From Thauera aminoaromatica S2 (GTDB taxonomy: Bacteria; Pseudomonadota; Gammaproteobacteria; Burkholderiales; Rhodocyclaceae), in the NCBI RefSeq assembly GCF_000310185.1, contig NZ_AMXD01000010.1, positions 1-54,367 on the forward strand: DNA of 54,367 nt. Reading direction: 5' to 3'. The position numbers and the translations under genes are program-made. This document shows, in pieces, positions 32,303 to 42,400 of this stretch. The notes beneath the pieces are model-generated. The model made no database searches. It worked only from the letters and a program-made list of their open reading frames with translations, and was not told the DNA's origin. Each line of letters starts with the position of its first letter. Position 1 is the first letter of the stretch.

Positions 32303-35039
32303 TCCGCGCACCAAGTCACCGCCCGCCCCCGCCGCCACGACGGGTGCCGAGCCACGCGACGACGCGCCCGCAACGCCCTTCCCGATCGTCGGCATCGGCG
32401 CATCGGCAGGCGGGCTCGAGGCGCTGGAGCAGTTCCTGGGCAAGGTGCCGCCCTCCTCGGGCCTCGCCTATGTGGTCGTCCAGCATCTCGATCCGACCCA
32501 CAAGGGCATGATCGTGGAGCTGCTCCAGCGCGCCACCGCCATCCCGGTCACCCAGGTCGAGGACGGCGTCAAGGTCGCGCCCGACCATGTCTATGTGATC
32601 CCGCCCAACCGCGACCTGTCGATCCTGCACGGCGCGCTCTACCTGCTCGAGCCGGCCGCTCCGCGTGGCCTGCGCCTGCCGATCGACTTCTTCTTCCGCT
32701 CGCTCGCCGACGATCAGCAGGCGCTGGGCATCGGCGTGATCCTTTCGGGCATGGGCTCGGACGGCATGCTGGGCCTGCGCGCCATCAAGGAGAAGGCGGG
32801 CGCGGTGTTCGTCCAGGCCCCCGCCTCGGCCAAGTTCGACGGCATGCCACGCAGCGCGGTCGATGACGGCCAGGCCGACGTGGTGGCCAGCGCCGCGGAG
32901 CTGCCGGGCCGCATCCTCAGCTACCTACAACACCTGCCGACACTTGACGCGCCGCCCACCCCCCAGACGACGGACACCAACCAGAGCGGACTGGAGAAGG
33001 TGCTGGTGCTCCTGCGCGCGCGCACCGGGCATGATTTCTCGCTCTACAAAAAGAGCACGCTGTATCGCCGCATCGAGCGCCGCATGGGGCTGCACCAGCT
33101 CGCCCACATCGGCGACTACGTGCGCTACCTGCGCGACAACCCGCAGGAGGCCGACCTCCTGTTCAAGGAGCTGCTGATCGGCGTCACCCGCTTCTTCCGC
33201 GACCCCGAGGTCTGGAAGCAGTTGCGCACCGAGATCCTGCCCGCGCTGCTGGCCGCCCACCCCGAGGGCGCCGTCCTGCGGGCATGGACGGCCGGCTGCT
33301 CCACCGGCGAGGAGGCCTACTCGCTCGCCATCGTCTTCCGCGAGCTGCTGCAGGCGCTCGCGCCCGCGGCGCGCTTCAGCCTGCAGATCTTCGCCACCGA
33401 CCTCGACCATGACGCCATCGACAGGGCGCGCACCGGCATCTATCCCGCCAACATCGCCGCCGATGTCGGCGAGGAACGCCTGAAGCGGTATTTCGTGCAG
33501 GACGATCACGGCTATCGGGTGAGCAACGAGATCCGCGAGATGGTCATCTTCGCGCCGCAGAACCTGGTGATGGACCCACCCTTCACCCGCCTCGACCTGC
33601 TGAGCTGCCGCAATCTGCTGATCTACCTCGAGGCCGAACTGCAGAAGAAGCTGCTGCCGCTGTTCCACTACAGCCTCAACCCCGGCGGCGTCCTGATCCT
33701 GGGGAGCGCCGAGACCATCGGCGACGCGACCGACCTGTTCGCACCCCTGCCCGGGCGCACCCGGCTCTACCTGCGCCGGGACCACGACGCGCGCAGCGAG
33801 CTGATGGGTTTTTCGACGGCCTTCGCGCGCCAGCGCGCAGCCGCCGCAGTGTTGCCGACGTCGACCACGGCCACCGAGCCCGCGTCGCTGTCTGCCCCAA
33901 ACCTGCAGGCCCTCACCGAGGCCGAGCTCCTGTTGCACCACTGCCCGGCTGCGGTCCTCACCAGCGCCAAGGGCGACATCGTCTACATCAGCGGCAGGAC
34001 CGGAAAGTACCTCGAGCCGGCCGCCGGCAAGGCCAACCTGAACATCTTCGCCATGGCACGCGATGGTCTGGGCAGCGCCGTGCATTCGGCCTTTGCCAAG
34101 GCCCTGCGCCAGCAAACGCAGGTGACCCTGAACGCCCTGCGGGTCGGGACCAACGGCGGAACACAGTACGTCGACGTCAGCGTGCAGGCGCTCACCACTG
34201 CGGATGCCACACGCGCCATGGTGCTGGTCGTGTTCCGCGACGTCGCCCCGCCCGTCACGACGCTCCAGGAGGTCGCGCCCGACCCCATCGGCGTCCATCG
34301 CGCCCGCCTGAGCGCGGCCGAAAAGGAGCTGGCGCAGTGCCGCGACGAGCTGCACATCACCCGCGAGGAGATGCAAAGCTCGCAGGAGGAGCTCAGGGCG
34401 GCGAACGAGGAGTTGCAGTCCACCAACGAGGAACTGCAGAGCACGAACGAAGAGCTGACCACCTCCAAGGAAGAGATGCAGTCGATGAACGAGGAGCTGC
34501 AGACGGTCAACCACGAGCTCCAGGCCAAGGTGGACGAGCTGTCGCAGGCCAGCGACGACATGAAGAACCTGCTCAACAGCACCGACATCGCCACCCTGTT
34601 CCTCGACGAGGACCTCAGGGTGCGCCGCTTCACGGACCAGACCACGAGCATCATCAAGCTGATCCCGAGCGACGCCGGCCGCCCCGTCACCGACCTCGTC
34701 ACCGAGCTGGAATACCCGCAACTGGCCGATGATGTGCGTGAGGTGCTGCGCTCGCTGATCTTTCGCGAATGCCACGTACCGGCACGCGACGGGCGCTGGT
34801 TCACCGTGCGCATCATGCCCTACCGCACCCAGGACAACCGCATCGACGGCGTGGTGATCACCTTCGTCGACGTAAGCGCGGCCCACGCCCAGGAAGAGAC
34901 CTTGCGCGAGGCGCTGGCAGCGCTGCAGGGCCGCTTCGCGGAGCAGACCGAGGCGCTGGACCGCGCGAAGGCGCTGGAAGAGGTGCTGACGAAGGCCCAG
35001 CGCATCCTGGAAAAGCGTCTCGGAGACCTGAGCACATGA
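32271..35039 (+). CDS. CheB methylesterase-CheR methyltransferase-PAS fusion protein
   Basis: Predicted 922 residues. After a disordered start, residues about 37-225 are a CheB catalytic domain (IVGIGASAGGLEAL with Ser, VVVQHLDPTHKG with His, ILSGMGSDGMLGL with Asp) and lack a receiver domain. Residues about 240-510 are CheR: STLYRRIERRMGL, LLIGVTRFFRDPEVW, RAWTAGCSTGEEAYSLAIVF. A long coiled coil follows (about 670-765, with repeated EELQSTNEEL units), then a PAS domain to about 885. Such hybrids occur in complex signalling systems rather than plain chemotaxis; no chemoreceptor is encoded nearby. The stop overlaps the next start as ATGA (35036-35039). Confidence 0.93.
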   Translation: MTTQPKRPRSSPRTKSPPAPAATTGAEPRDDAPATPFPIVGIGASAGGLEALEQFLGKVPPSSGLAYVVVQHLDPTHKGMIVELLQRATAIPVTQVEDGVKVAPDHVYVIPPNRDLSILHGALYLLEPAAPRGLRLPIDFFFRSLADDQQALGIGVILSGMGSDGMLGLRAIKEKAGAVFVQAPASAKFDGMPRSAVDDGQADVVASAAELPGRILSYLQHLPTLDAPPTPQTTDTNQSGLEKVLVLLRARTGHDFSLYKKSTLYRRIERRMGLHQLAHIGDYVRYLRDNPQEADLLFKELLIGVTRFFRDPEVWKQLRTEILPALLAAHPEGAVLRAWTAGCSTGEEAYSLAIVFRELLQALAPAARFSLQIFATDLDHDAIDRARTGIYPANIAADVGEERLKRYFVQDDHGYRVSNEIREMVIFAPQNLVMDPPFTRLDLLSCRNLLIYLEAELQKKLLPLFHYSLNPGGVLILGSAETIGDATDLFAPLPGRTRLYLRRDHDARSELMGFSTAFARQRAAAAVLPTSTTATEPASLSAPNLQALTEAELLLHHCPAAVLTSAKGDIVYISGRTGKYLEPAAGKANLNIFAMARDGLGSAVHSAFAKALRQQTQVTLNALRVGTNGGTQYVDVSVQALTTADATRAMVLVVFRDVAPPVTTLQEVAPDPIGVHRARLSAAEKELAQCRDELHITREEMQSSQEELRAANEELQSTNEELQSTNEELTTSKEEMQSMNEELQTVNHELQAKVDELSQASDDMKNLLNSTDIATLFLDEDLRVRRFTDQTTSIIKLIPSDAGRPVTDLVTELEYPQLADDVREVLRSLIFRECHVPARDGRWFTVRIMPYRTQDNRIDGVVITFVDVSAAHAQEETLREALAALQGRFAEQTEALDRAKALEEVLTKAQRILEKRLGDLST

Positions 35040-36042
35040 TCACGCCGGGCCCGTCCCCCCCGGACACCGAGCGCACGCGACGCCTGCTGCACGAACTCGA
35101 GGTTCATCAGATCGAACTCGAAATGCAGAACGAGGAGCTGCGCAAGTCACGCGCGCTGGTCGAGGCCGCGCTCGCGCGCTACACCGAACTCTATGACTTC
35201 TCCCCGCTGGCCTACTTCAGCCTCGATCGCAAGGGGACGATCCTCCAGACCAATCTGGCCGGCGCCAGGCTGCTGGGTGTCGAGCGTGCGCGCCTCACCC
35301 GGGGGCAATTGGGGGCCTTCATCGCCCCCCACGACCTGCCCGGCCTGAATGCTTTTCTGGGCCAGGTGTTGGACGCTCGGCCGGCGCCCGCCCGTGAGTT
35401 ACGCCTGGCCGGCAACCATGAACCTCCACGCATCGTGAGCATCGAGGCCACCCTGGCCCACGACGGGCTCGGCTGCAACGCGGTCGTCACCGACATCACC
35501 ACGCTCAAGGCGCAACAGCAGCAGCTCGAGCGCATCGCGCATTACGACCTGCTCACCAACCTGCCCAACCGCGTGCTGCTGGCCGACCGACTGCAGCACG
35601 CCATGCTGCAATGTCAGCGCCGCGGGCGCTCGCTCGCAGTGGCCTATCTCGACCTCGATGGCTTCAAGGAGGTCAATGACCGCCATGGGCACAAGGTCGG
35701 CGACGACCTGCTGGTGATCCTCGCGCAACGCATGAAGGCGGCCCTACGCGGGGGCGACACCTGGCCCGCATCGGCGGCGACGAGTTCGTCGCCGTGCTGG
35801 TCGACCTCGAACACCTGCGGGACTCCACGCCGATGCTCGTCCGCCTGCTGGCATCCGCTTCGGCACCGGTTTCGCTGGCCGGCACCACGCTCCAGGTGTC
35901 CGCCAGCATCGGCGTGACGCTCTACCCGGAGGACGCCACGGATGCCGACCATCTGCTGCGTCATGCCGACCAGGCGATGTACCGGGCCAAGCAGGCCGGC
36001 CGCAATCGCTATTGCTTGTTCGACGTGCAACGGAGCGCCTGA
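35036..36042 (+). pseudogene. PAS-GGDEF diguanylate cyclase with a frameshift at the GGDEF motif
   Basis: ATG at 35036 overlaps the CheB-CheR stop. The first frame gives LHELEVHQIELEMQNEELRKSR, a PAS domain (YTELYDFSPLAYFSLDRKGTI) and the first half of GGDEF (HYDLLTNLPNRVLLADRL, YLDLDGFKEVNDRHGHKVGDDLL). At 35752-35763 one base appears missing in CACCTGG. Reading CACCCTGG gives DTLARIGGDEFVAVLVDLE, and the other frame then runs to VSASIGVTLYPEDATDADHLLRHADQAMYRAKQAGRNRY and a stop at 36040-36042. As given, the protein ends wrongly before the active-site GGDEF, so cyclase activity would be lost. Confidence 0.82.
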
Positions 36043-36055
36043 CGCCCTCCGCGCC

Positions 36056-36077
36056 TTATGTGCGCCAGGAGACCGAC
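36056..36077 (+). promoter_or_regulatory. Dyad motif upstream of lmo0937-like gene (TATGT-N10-ACCGA)
   Basis: TTATGTGCGCCAG then ACCGAC at the same spacing as 28624-28645, 55 bp before the start codon at 36133. Confidence 0.55.
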
Positions 36078-36132
36078 GCCCGCCACCCAAGCGTCGATAG
36101 TGAGTCCTGCACACATGAGAACGGAGGATTCC

Positions 36133-36279
36133 ATGCTCTACACCATCGCCGTCATATTGCTCATCCTGTGGCTGCTCGGATTGGTCACCTCGACCACCAT
36201 CGGCGGCTTCATCCACGTCCTGCTGGTGATCGCGATCGTCGTCGTCCTGCTTCAGGTCATCAACGGACGCCGCCTCTGA
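36133..36279 (+). CDS. lmo0937-family small membrane protein
   Basis: Predicted 48 residues: MLYTIAVILLILWLLGLVTS, then TTIGGFIHVLLVIAIVVVLLQVINGRRL. Two transmembrane helices joined by a short Gly-rich turn are the hallmark of this tiny family (DUF5670). GGAGG lies 5 bp before the ATG. The family often accompanies stress genes; its function is unknown. Confidence 0.88.
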   Translation: MLYTIAVILLILWLLGLVTSTTIGGFIHVLLVIAIVVVLLQVINGRRL

Positions 36280-36375
36280 CCCGCAAGGCTCAGGCCAAAG
36301 CCGCGAAAGATACGCGCCAGGCGCCATAATTCCGGTCTTTCAGGTGACCCCTGAACTGCACCGGAGGCGTCGAGC

Positions 36376-37611
36376 ATGCCCAATCTGCGCTGGTTGATCA
36401 CCGAACTCGCCCGCCGCCTGTGGGTGCGGGCGAGTATCTTTGCCGTGGCCGGCATCTTTACCGCCATCATCGGCATTGCCCTCGCACCCCTGATTCCCGC
36501 CGACTGGTCGGGCAGGATCGGCGCCGACTCGGTCGGCAACGTACTCGACATCCTGGCCTCGAGCATGCTGGCGGTAACGACGTTCTCGCTGGCGACCATG
36601 GTGTCGGCCTATGCCAGCGCGTCGAGTGCGACCACCCCGCGAGTGGCCGAGTTGCTGATCCAGGACAGCAGCGCGCAGAATGCCCTCGCGACCTTCGTCG
36701 GCAGCTTTCTGTTCAGCCTGGTGGGTATCATCGCGCTCAATGCCGGCGTGTATGGCGACAGCGGGCGCGTGGTGCTTTTCGTCGGCACGATCGGCGTCAT
36801 CGCCGTCATCGTCATCACCTTGCTGCGCTGGATCGACCTGCTCGCGCGCTTCGGCCGGGTGGGCGACGCCATCGACCGCGTCGAAGCCGCGGCCATCCAT
36901 GCCATGCGCGCACGCTGGAAGCACCCCTGCATCGGCGCGCGCATGCGGGCCGGGCCGGCGCCGACGGTCGCTGCGGTCAGCAGCGCGAAGATCGGCTACG
37001 TTCAGCACATCGACGTCGAAGCGCTGGAGCGGGTGGCGGCTTTGGGCGGCGGCGAGATCCACGTCGAGGCCCTGCCGGGCGCCTTCGTCGATACGGCAAG
37101 ACCGATCGCATGGCTCGACTTCGCCCCGGATGACGATGCCGTGCAGGCGGTGCGCACCGCCTTCAATGTCGGCGCCCGGCGCTCGTTCGACCAGGACCCG
37201 CGCTTCGGTCTCATCGTGCTGTCGGAGATTGCGGCGAAGGCGCTCTCCCCCGCCATCAACGACCCCGGCACCGCGATCGCAACGATGGCCGCACTGGTGC
37301 GCGTGCTCGCGATCCTGGTCGAGCCCCGTCACGAGGACTGCGAGATCTTCTACCCCCACGTATTCATTCCGGTGCTGGCGGTCGACGATCTGTTCAACGA
37401 CGCCTTCTCGCCGGTTTCCGAATCCGGCGCCGGCACGCTCGCGGTCGGCATCCGGCTGCAGAAGACCCTGCACGCCCTGGCCGCGCTCGATCACCCCGAG
37501 TTTCGCAACGCAGCACGCCATCAGTCGGCGCTTGCCGTGGCACGCGCCCGTCACGCGATCCCCCTCGCCGCCGATGTCGCGAGGCTGGAGCAGGTGTCGG
37601 CGACGATCTGA
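36376..37611 (+). CDS. DUF2254 family membrane protein
   Basis: Predicted 411 residues with GGAGG before ATG. The N-terminal third has four membrane segments (IFAVAGIFTAIIGIALAPLI, VLDILASSMLAVTTFSLATMV, ATFVGSFLFSLVGIIALNAGV, VVLFVGTIGVIAVIVITLL). A soluble domain follows, with conserved pieces DQDPRFGLIVLSEIAAKALSPAINDPGTA. This matches DUF2254, a widespread inner-membrane family of unknown role. It is not obviously linked to its neighbours. Confidence 0.88.
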   Translation: MPNLRWLITELARRLWVRASIFAVAGIFTAIIGIALAPLIPADWSGRIGADSVGNVLDILASSMLAVTTFSLATMVSAYASASSATTPRVAELLIQDSSAQNALATFVGSFLFSLVGIIALNAGVYGDSGRVVLFVGTIGVIAVIVITLLRWIDLLARFGRVGDAIDRVEAAAIHAMRARWKHPCIGARMRAGPAPTVAAVSSAKIGYVQHIDVEALERVAALGGGEIHVEALPGAFVDTARPIAWLDFAPDDDAVQAVRTAFNVGARRSFDQDPRFGLIVLSEIAAKALSPAINDPGTAIATMAALVRVLAILVEPRHEDCEIFYPHVFIPVLAVDDLFNDAFSPVSESGAGTLAVGIRLQKTLHALAALDHPEFRNAARHQSALAVARARHAIPLAADVARLEQVSATI

Positions 37612-37799
37612 GCTCCGCTGCCGCGGCGCGGGTCGATCGCAACGCCGACGGACGCCCCGGGCCGCCGGGAACCATGCGCCCACCCTTCCGTCGCAGGCGT
37701 GCGGCGGGTGCGCATGTGCACGAGAAGCGTGGGGCGGGCGTGCCGAACTGGGTAGGATCGCGGGAATATTTTCCAACCTTCCCGTGCCCCCAATTCGAC

Positions 37800-39116
37800 A
37801 TGAACAATCGGATTGCCCTCAGCCAGCTCCCACAAACCACCCTCTTCCGCAAAGGCGACGTGTTCGTGCTCTTCGGCGAACTGTTCGGCCGCGGTTACGC
37901 CAGCGGCCTTGTCAATGAAGCACGCCAGGCGGGCTTGGAGATCGTCGGCATCACCGTCGGGCGGCGCGACGAGAACAACGCGCTGCGCCCGCTCAACGAC
38001 GAAGAGCTGGCCACGGCCGAGGCCGGGCTGGGCGGCAGAATCATCAACGTCCCCCTGATGGCCGGTTTCGACCTCGATGCGCCGGCGGGCGAACCCACGC
38101 CGACCGATCTGCTCAACAAGATAACGCTGAAGACCTGGGAGCAGGACACGCTCGACTGGGCCCATATCGACAAGTGCCGCGCGCTCGGCACCCGGCGTTT
38201 CCGCGCTGCGGTGGCGGAAGCCATGGCCGTGCTCGACGGCATGATCGGTGAGGACCGCAACGTGCTCTTCGCCCACACCATGGCCGGCGGCATCCCCAAG
38301 GCCAAGGTCTTCATGGTGATCGCCAATCGCATCTACAAGGGGTCGGGCGACCGCTTCATGTCGTCCCGGACCCTGCTCGACAGCGACTTGGGCAAGCTGA
38401 TCCTGCAGAACTTCGATGAAGTCTCGGCCAACACCTTCCAGCATCTGATCGAAGGCAGCGCGGCGATCCGTGCTCGCGTCGAAACCTCCGGCGGCCAGGT
38501 CCGCTTCACCGCCTACGGCTATCACGGCACCGGAATCCTCATCGACGACCGCTACCAGTGGCAGACCTACACCAACTACACCCAGGGTTACGCCAAGATG
38601 CGCCTCGAGCGCATTGCCGAGGCAGCGTGGGCGCAAGGCATCAAGGCCACGGTCTATAACTGCCCCGAGATCCGCACCAACTCGACCGACGTCTTTGCCG
38701 GCGTGGAGCTGCCGCTGATCTCGCTCCTGTACACGTTGAAGAAGGAAGGCGGCGGCGCATGGGCCGAGTCGCAGTGGCAGGCCTGCCGCGAGCGCCTGGC
38801 AGAGGGCTTCAGCCTGGAGGACGTGCTGCACAAGATCGACGCCTTCCAGGGCAGCGAGGTCATGCGGGCGTTCCGCGACTTTGCGGCTTGGCCGATGCCC
38901 AACAGCCCCGCCCAGGCCGAGCTGCAGATACGTACCTCGGACGAAATCGTGCAGATGCACAAGGACCGCAAGGCCCTGATCACCGATCTCCTCAGCGGTC
39001 TCGTCCTCGAGGCTAGCGGCGCCCTGATCTTCCGCGAATCGTCGGCGCCCTCGGGCCCGGTGCTGTGGCTCAACCACGACATCGTTGCCCGGCAACTGAA
39101 CCAGCTCCACGCCTGA
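37800..39116 (+). CDS. Enoyl-ACP reductase FabMG-like protein
   Basis: Predicted 438 residues from ATG at 37800. There is no signal peptide. Features are LFRKGDVFVLFGELFGRGYASGLVNEARQAG, EIVGITVGRRDENNALRPL, FAHTMAGGIPKAKVFMVIANRIYKGSG, and AYGYHGTGILIDDRYQWQTYTNYTQGYAKMRLE. I connect it to the FabMG-like family from memory of these blocks (Tyr-rich YxxxY, N-terminal nucleotide-like segment). The link to fatty-acid synthesis is therefore tentative. The gene stands alone, with 188 bp of non-coding DNA before it. Confidence 0.55.
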   Translation: MNNRIALSQLPQTTLFRKGDVFVLFGELFGRGYASGLVNEARQAGLEIVGITVGRRDENNALRPLNDEELATAEAGLGGRIINVPLMAGFDLDAPAGEPTPTDLLNKITLKTWEQDTLDWAHIDKCRALGTRRFRAAVAEAMAVLDGMIGEDRNVLFAHTMAGGIPKAKVFMVIANRIYKGSGDRFMSSRTLLDSDLGKLILQNFDEVSANTFQHLIEGSAAIRARVETSGGQVRFTAYGYHGTGILIDDRYQWQTYTNYTQGYAKMRLERIAEAAWAQGIKATVYNCPEIRTNSTDVFAGVELPLISLLYTLKKEGGGAWAESQWQACRERLAEGFSLEDVLHKIDAFQGSEVMRAFRDFAAWPMPNSPAQAELQIRTSDEIVQMHKDRKALITDLLSGLVLEASGALIFRESSAPSGPVLWLNHDIVARQLNQLHA

Positions 39117-39271
39117 GCGCGCTCGAAGGGGACGTCGGGCGCGTTGGGGCGCGGCACGCAGCGGTGCGCCGCGCCCGTGAAGCTATCTTTTGCCGACGCC
39201 GGTTTTCCGCGCTCCATAGGCCTATAGTGGGGAGGGGCCGACATTCGCCGGTCCGCGTCAGGAGCACGACC

Positions 39272-39400
39272 ATGAACAAGATCCGAAAGAGCAACAAGGA
39301 AACCAAGAAACAGCCGGCCCTCGACCCGAAGGAAAAGAAAGCCGCCAAGCAGGCCAAGAAGCACGCCAACGACGCCGCTCCGCTGATCACCCCGCGTTGA
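39272..39400 (+). CDS. Small lysine-rich protein, unknown
   Basis: Predicted 42 residues, about one third Lys and Arg (KIRKSNKETKKQPALDPKEKKAAKQAKK), preceded by CAGGAG. It has no membrane segment or known motif. The strongly biased composition and a usable ribosome site favour a real gene, perhaps nucleic-acid-binding. Confidence 0.55.
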   Translation: MNKIRKSNKETKKQPALDPKEKKAAKQAKKHANDAAPLITPR

Positions 39401-39469
39401 ACCGGGCGCACGCCACCTGCGTGCCCAACCCTGTGTATCTCCTGCGCGCCCGCGCCGGGCGCGCTGCGC

Positions 39470-42400
39470 TCAGGCCCCGCCGCCCAGGCCTGCGGCCTCG
39501 GCCTTGCGCCACACCTCCACCTCGACCCGATGCTCGCGCTGATCTTCCACCAGCGTAATGCTGCGGTCAGCCAGTTCCACCCCATCGAGCCTCACGCGCT
39601 GAAGACCGCCCGCCGCATCGCCGCGGGCGGGCAGTTGCACGATGAGGATGTGGTAGACGGTTTCCCGATAACGGTAGTGAAGCCTGAGCTGCGGCCACTC
39701 GGCCGGCAGGTTCGGCATGAAGCATAGCCGATCGCCTTCCACGCGTAGCCCAAGCAGCGACTCCATCATCAGCCGGTACATCCAGCCTGCCGAGCCGGTG
39801 TACCAGCTCCAGCCCCCGCGCCCGGTGTGCGGCGCGCGCGCATAGACATCTGCAGCAACGACGTAGGGCTCCGCCTTGTAGACGTCGATCGCCTGGGGCG
39901 AGCGCGCGTGGTTCACCGGATTGATGATGCGCAGCAGTTCCCACGCCCGCTCGCCGTCGCCGAGAGCGGCAAAGGCCATCGCCGCCCAGATCGCACCGTG
40001 GGTGTATTGGCCGCCGTTCTCGCGCACGCCCGGCACGTAGCCGCGGATGTAGCCGGGGTCGAGACTGGCGCCACTGGCGCCGGCGCCATCGAGCCGGGCG
40101 CTGTCGAAGGGCGGGTCGAGCAACTGGACGAGGCCGTCGGCGCGCCGTACGAGGTGTTCGTCGACCGCCTGCATCGCCCGCCGCGAGCGCGCCTCGTCGG
40201 CAACGCCCGCCAACACCGACCAGCTCTGCGAGATCGAATCGATGCGGCATTCCGCGCCCTGCGCCGAACCGAGCACCGTGCCGTCGTCGAACCACGCGCG
40301 GCGGTACCAGTCGCCGTCCCAGGCGTGCTGCTCGATGCGCTGGCGCAGTGCTGCGCCCTCGCCGCGGCAGAAGCCGGCGAAATCATGATCGCCGCGGTTG
40401 TCTGCCAGGTCGGCGAATCGCCCCAGCACCTCGCACAGGAAGAAGCCCAGCCACACGCTCTCGCCCCGGCCCTGGATGCCGACGCGGTTCATGCCGTCGT
40501 TCCAGTCGCCCGAGCCCATCAGGGGCAGGCCGCGCTCGCCGAAGCGCAGGCCGTGGCGGATGGCGCGCACGCAGTGCTCGTAGAGGCTGGCCTCGTCGCT
40601 CGAGCGCATGGGCAGGTCGTAGTAGGAGTCCTCCTCGGGCAGGACCGGCCGCCCCTCGAGGAAGGGCTGGCGCTCGTCGAGCACGCCGGTGTCGCCGGTG
40701 GTGCTGACGTAGCGACACACCGCCAGCGGCAGCCACAGGTAGTCGTCCGAACACTGGGTGCGCACGCCGCGCCCCGCGGGCGGGTGCCACCAGTGCTGCA
40801 CGTCGCCCTCGATGAACTGGCGACTCGCGCACAGCAGCAGATGCGCGCGCACCAGCCCGGGTTCCGCATGGACCAGCGCCATCGCGTCCTGCAACTGATC
40901 GCGAAAACCGAAGGCGCCGCCCGATTGGTAGTAGCCGCTGCGCGCCCACATCCGGCACGCCAGGGTCTGGTACATCAGCCAGCCATTGGCGAGTACATCG
41001 AGCGCAGGCTCGGGAGTCTCGACCTGCACCGCACCGAGGGTGTGATTCCAGCGCTGCCACACCGCCTCGAGCGCCGTGCGCGCGGCTTCCGCACCGCGGA
41101 ACCGGCGCACGAGCACACTGGCCTCGTCGGCGTTGCGGCCGACGCCGAGGCGGAACACGATCTCGCCTGCCTGCCCGGCTGGCAGATCGACCGTGACCTG
41201 GATCGCCCCGCACGGGTCCAGCCCCGCCCCCACCGTGCCCGACAGGCGCGATCGCCCCAGGGCCGCAGGATGGCGCAGGCTGCCGTTGCGACCGACGAAT
41301 TCGGCACGGTCGCCGCTCACCCTGCGGGTCGGATCATCGACATCGAAGAAGGCCACACGCTCGGCGAACTCGGCATTGAAGGGATTGCGCGCCAGCAATG
41401 CGCCGCTGGCGGAGTCGATTTCCGTGCTGACGTGCATGGCCGACTTCGCCCGCAGGTCGCCCAGCACCCATTCGACGTACGCAGTCGCCGACAGCCGACG
41501 CGGCCGTCCGGACTCGTTGCGCAGCTTTAACACCGAGAACTTGATCGCGGCATCGGTGGCGACATACACCCACAGCTCGGAGACGATGCCATGCACCCGC
41601 GTCTCGAAGACGCTGTAGCCAAAGCCGTGGCGGATCACGCACGTGGCCTCGGCCCGCATCGGCTGCGGCGTCGGCGACCACGACTCGCCGCTGTCCTCAT
41701 CGCGCAGGTAGAGCGCTTCGCCGCCCGCATCGCTGACCGGGTCGTTGTCCCACGGCGTCAGGCGGAACTCGTGCGCGTTCTCGCCCCACGTGTACGCCGC
41801 CCCGCGCTCCGACACCACGGTGCCGAAGGACGTATTGGCGAGCACGTTCACCCACGGCGCGGGCGTGACCTGCCCGGGCGCGAGCGTGATCACGTACTCG
41901 CGCCCGTCGGCGGTGAAGCCGCCCAAGCCGTTGCCCAGGATCAGATCGGTGCGCGGCGCCGGCCCCGACACGCCCGCAGCCCCTGAAGTCGTCGTCCCGG
42001 GACTGTCGGACGCAAGCGCCAGCGCATCGCTGCGCCGGGGCCGGAAGGCCGGCTCGCGCACCCTGGCCGGAGCTGGCTGGTCGAGCTGCTCGGCGAGGGT
42101 GCCGCGCGCATCGGAGAGCACCGCCCGCGCCACCGACTGCAGCAGGATGCGGTCTTCGCTGGCGATCTGCTCGGCCATGCGCACGAAGATGCCGCCCGGC
42201 CGGTCGATCACGCTCGCGCCCACGCCAGACGCGATCAAACCCATGATCTCGTCCTGCAGGCGCTGACGGTAGCCGACGTGCTCCTCGTTCCAGATCACCA
42301 GATCCACCGCCAGCCCCTTCAGCCGCCAGTAGGCGTGGGCCTGCACCAGTTGGCGGACGAGATCGAGGTTGGCCGTGTCGGCGATCTGCAGCAGCACGAT

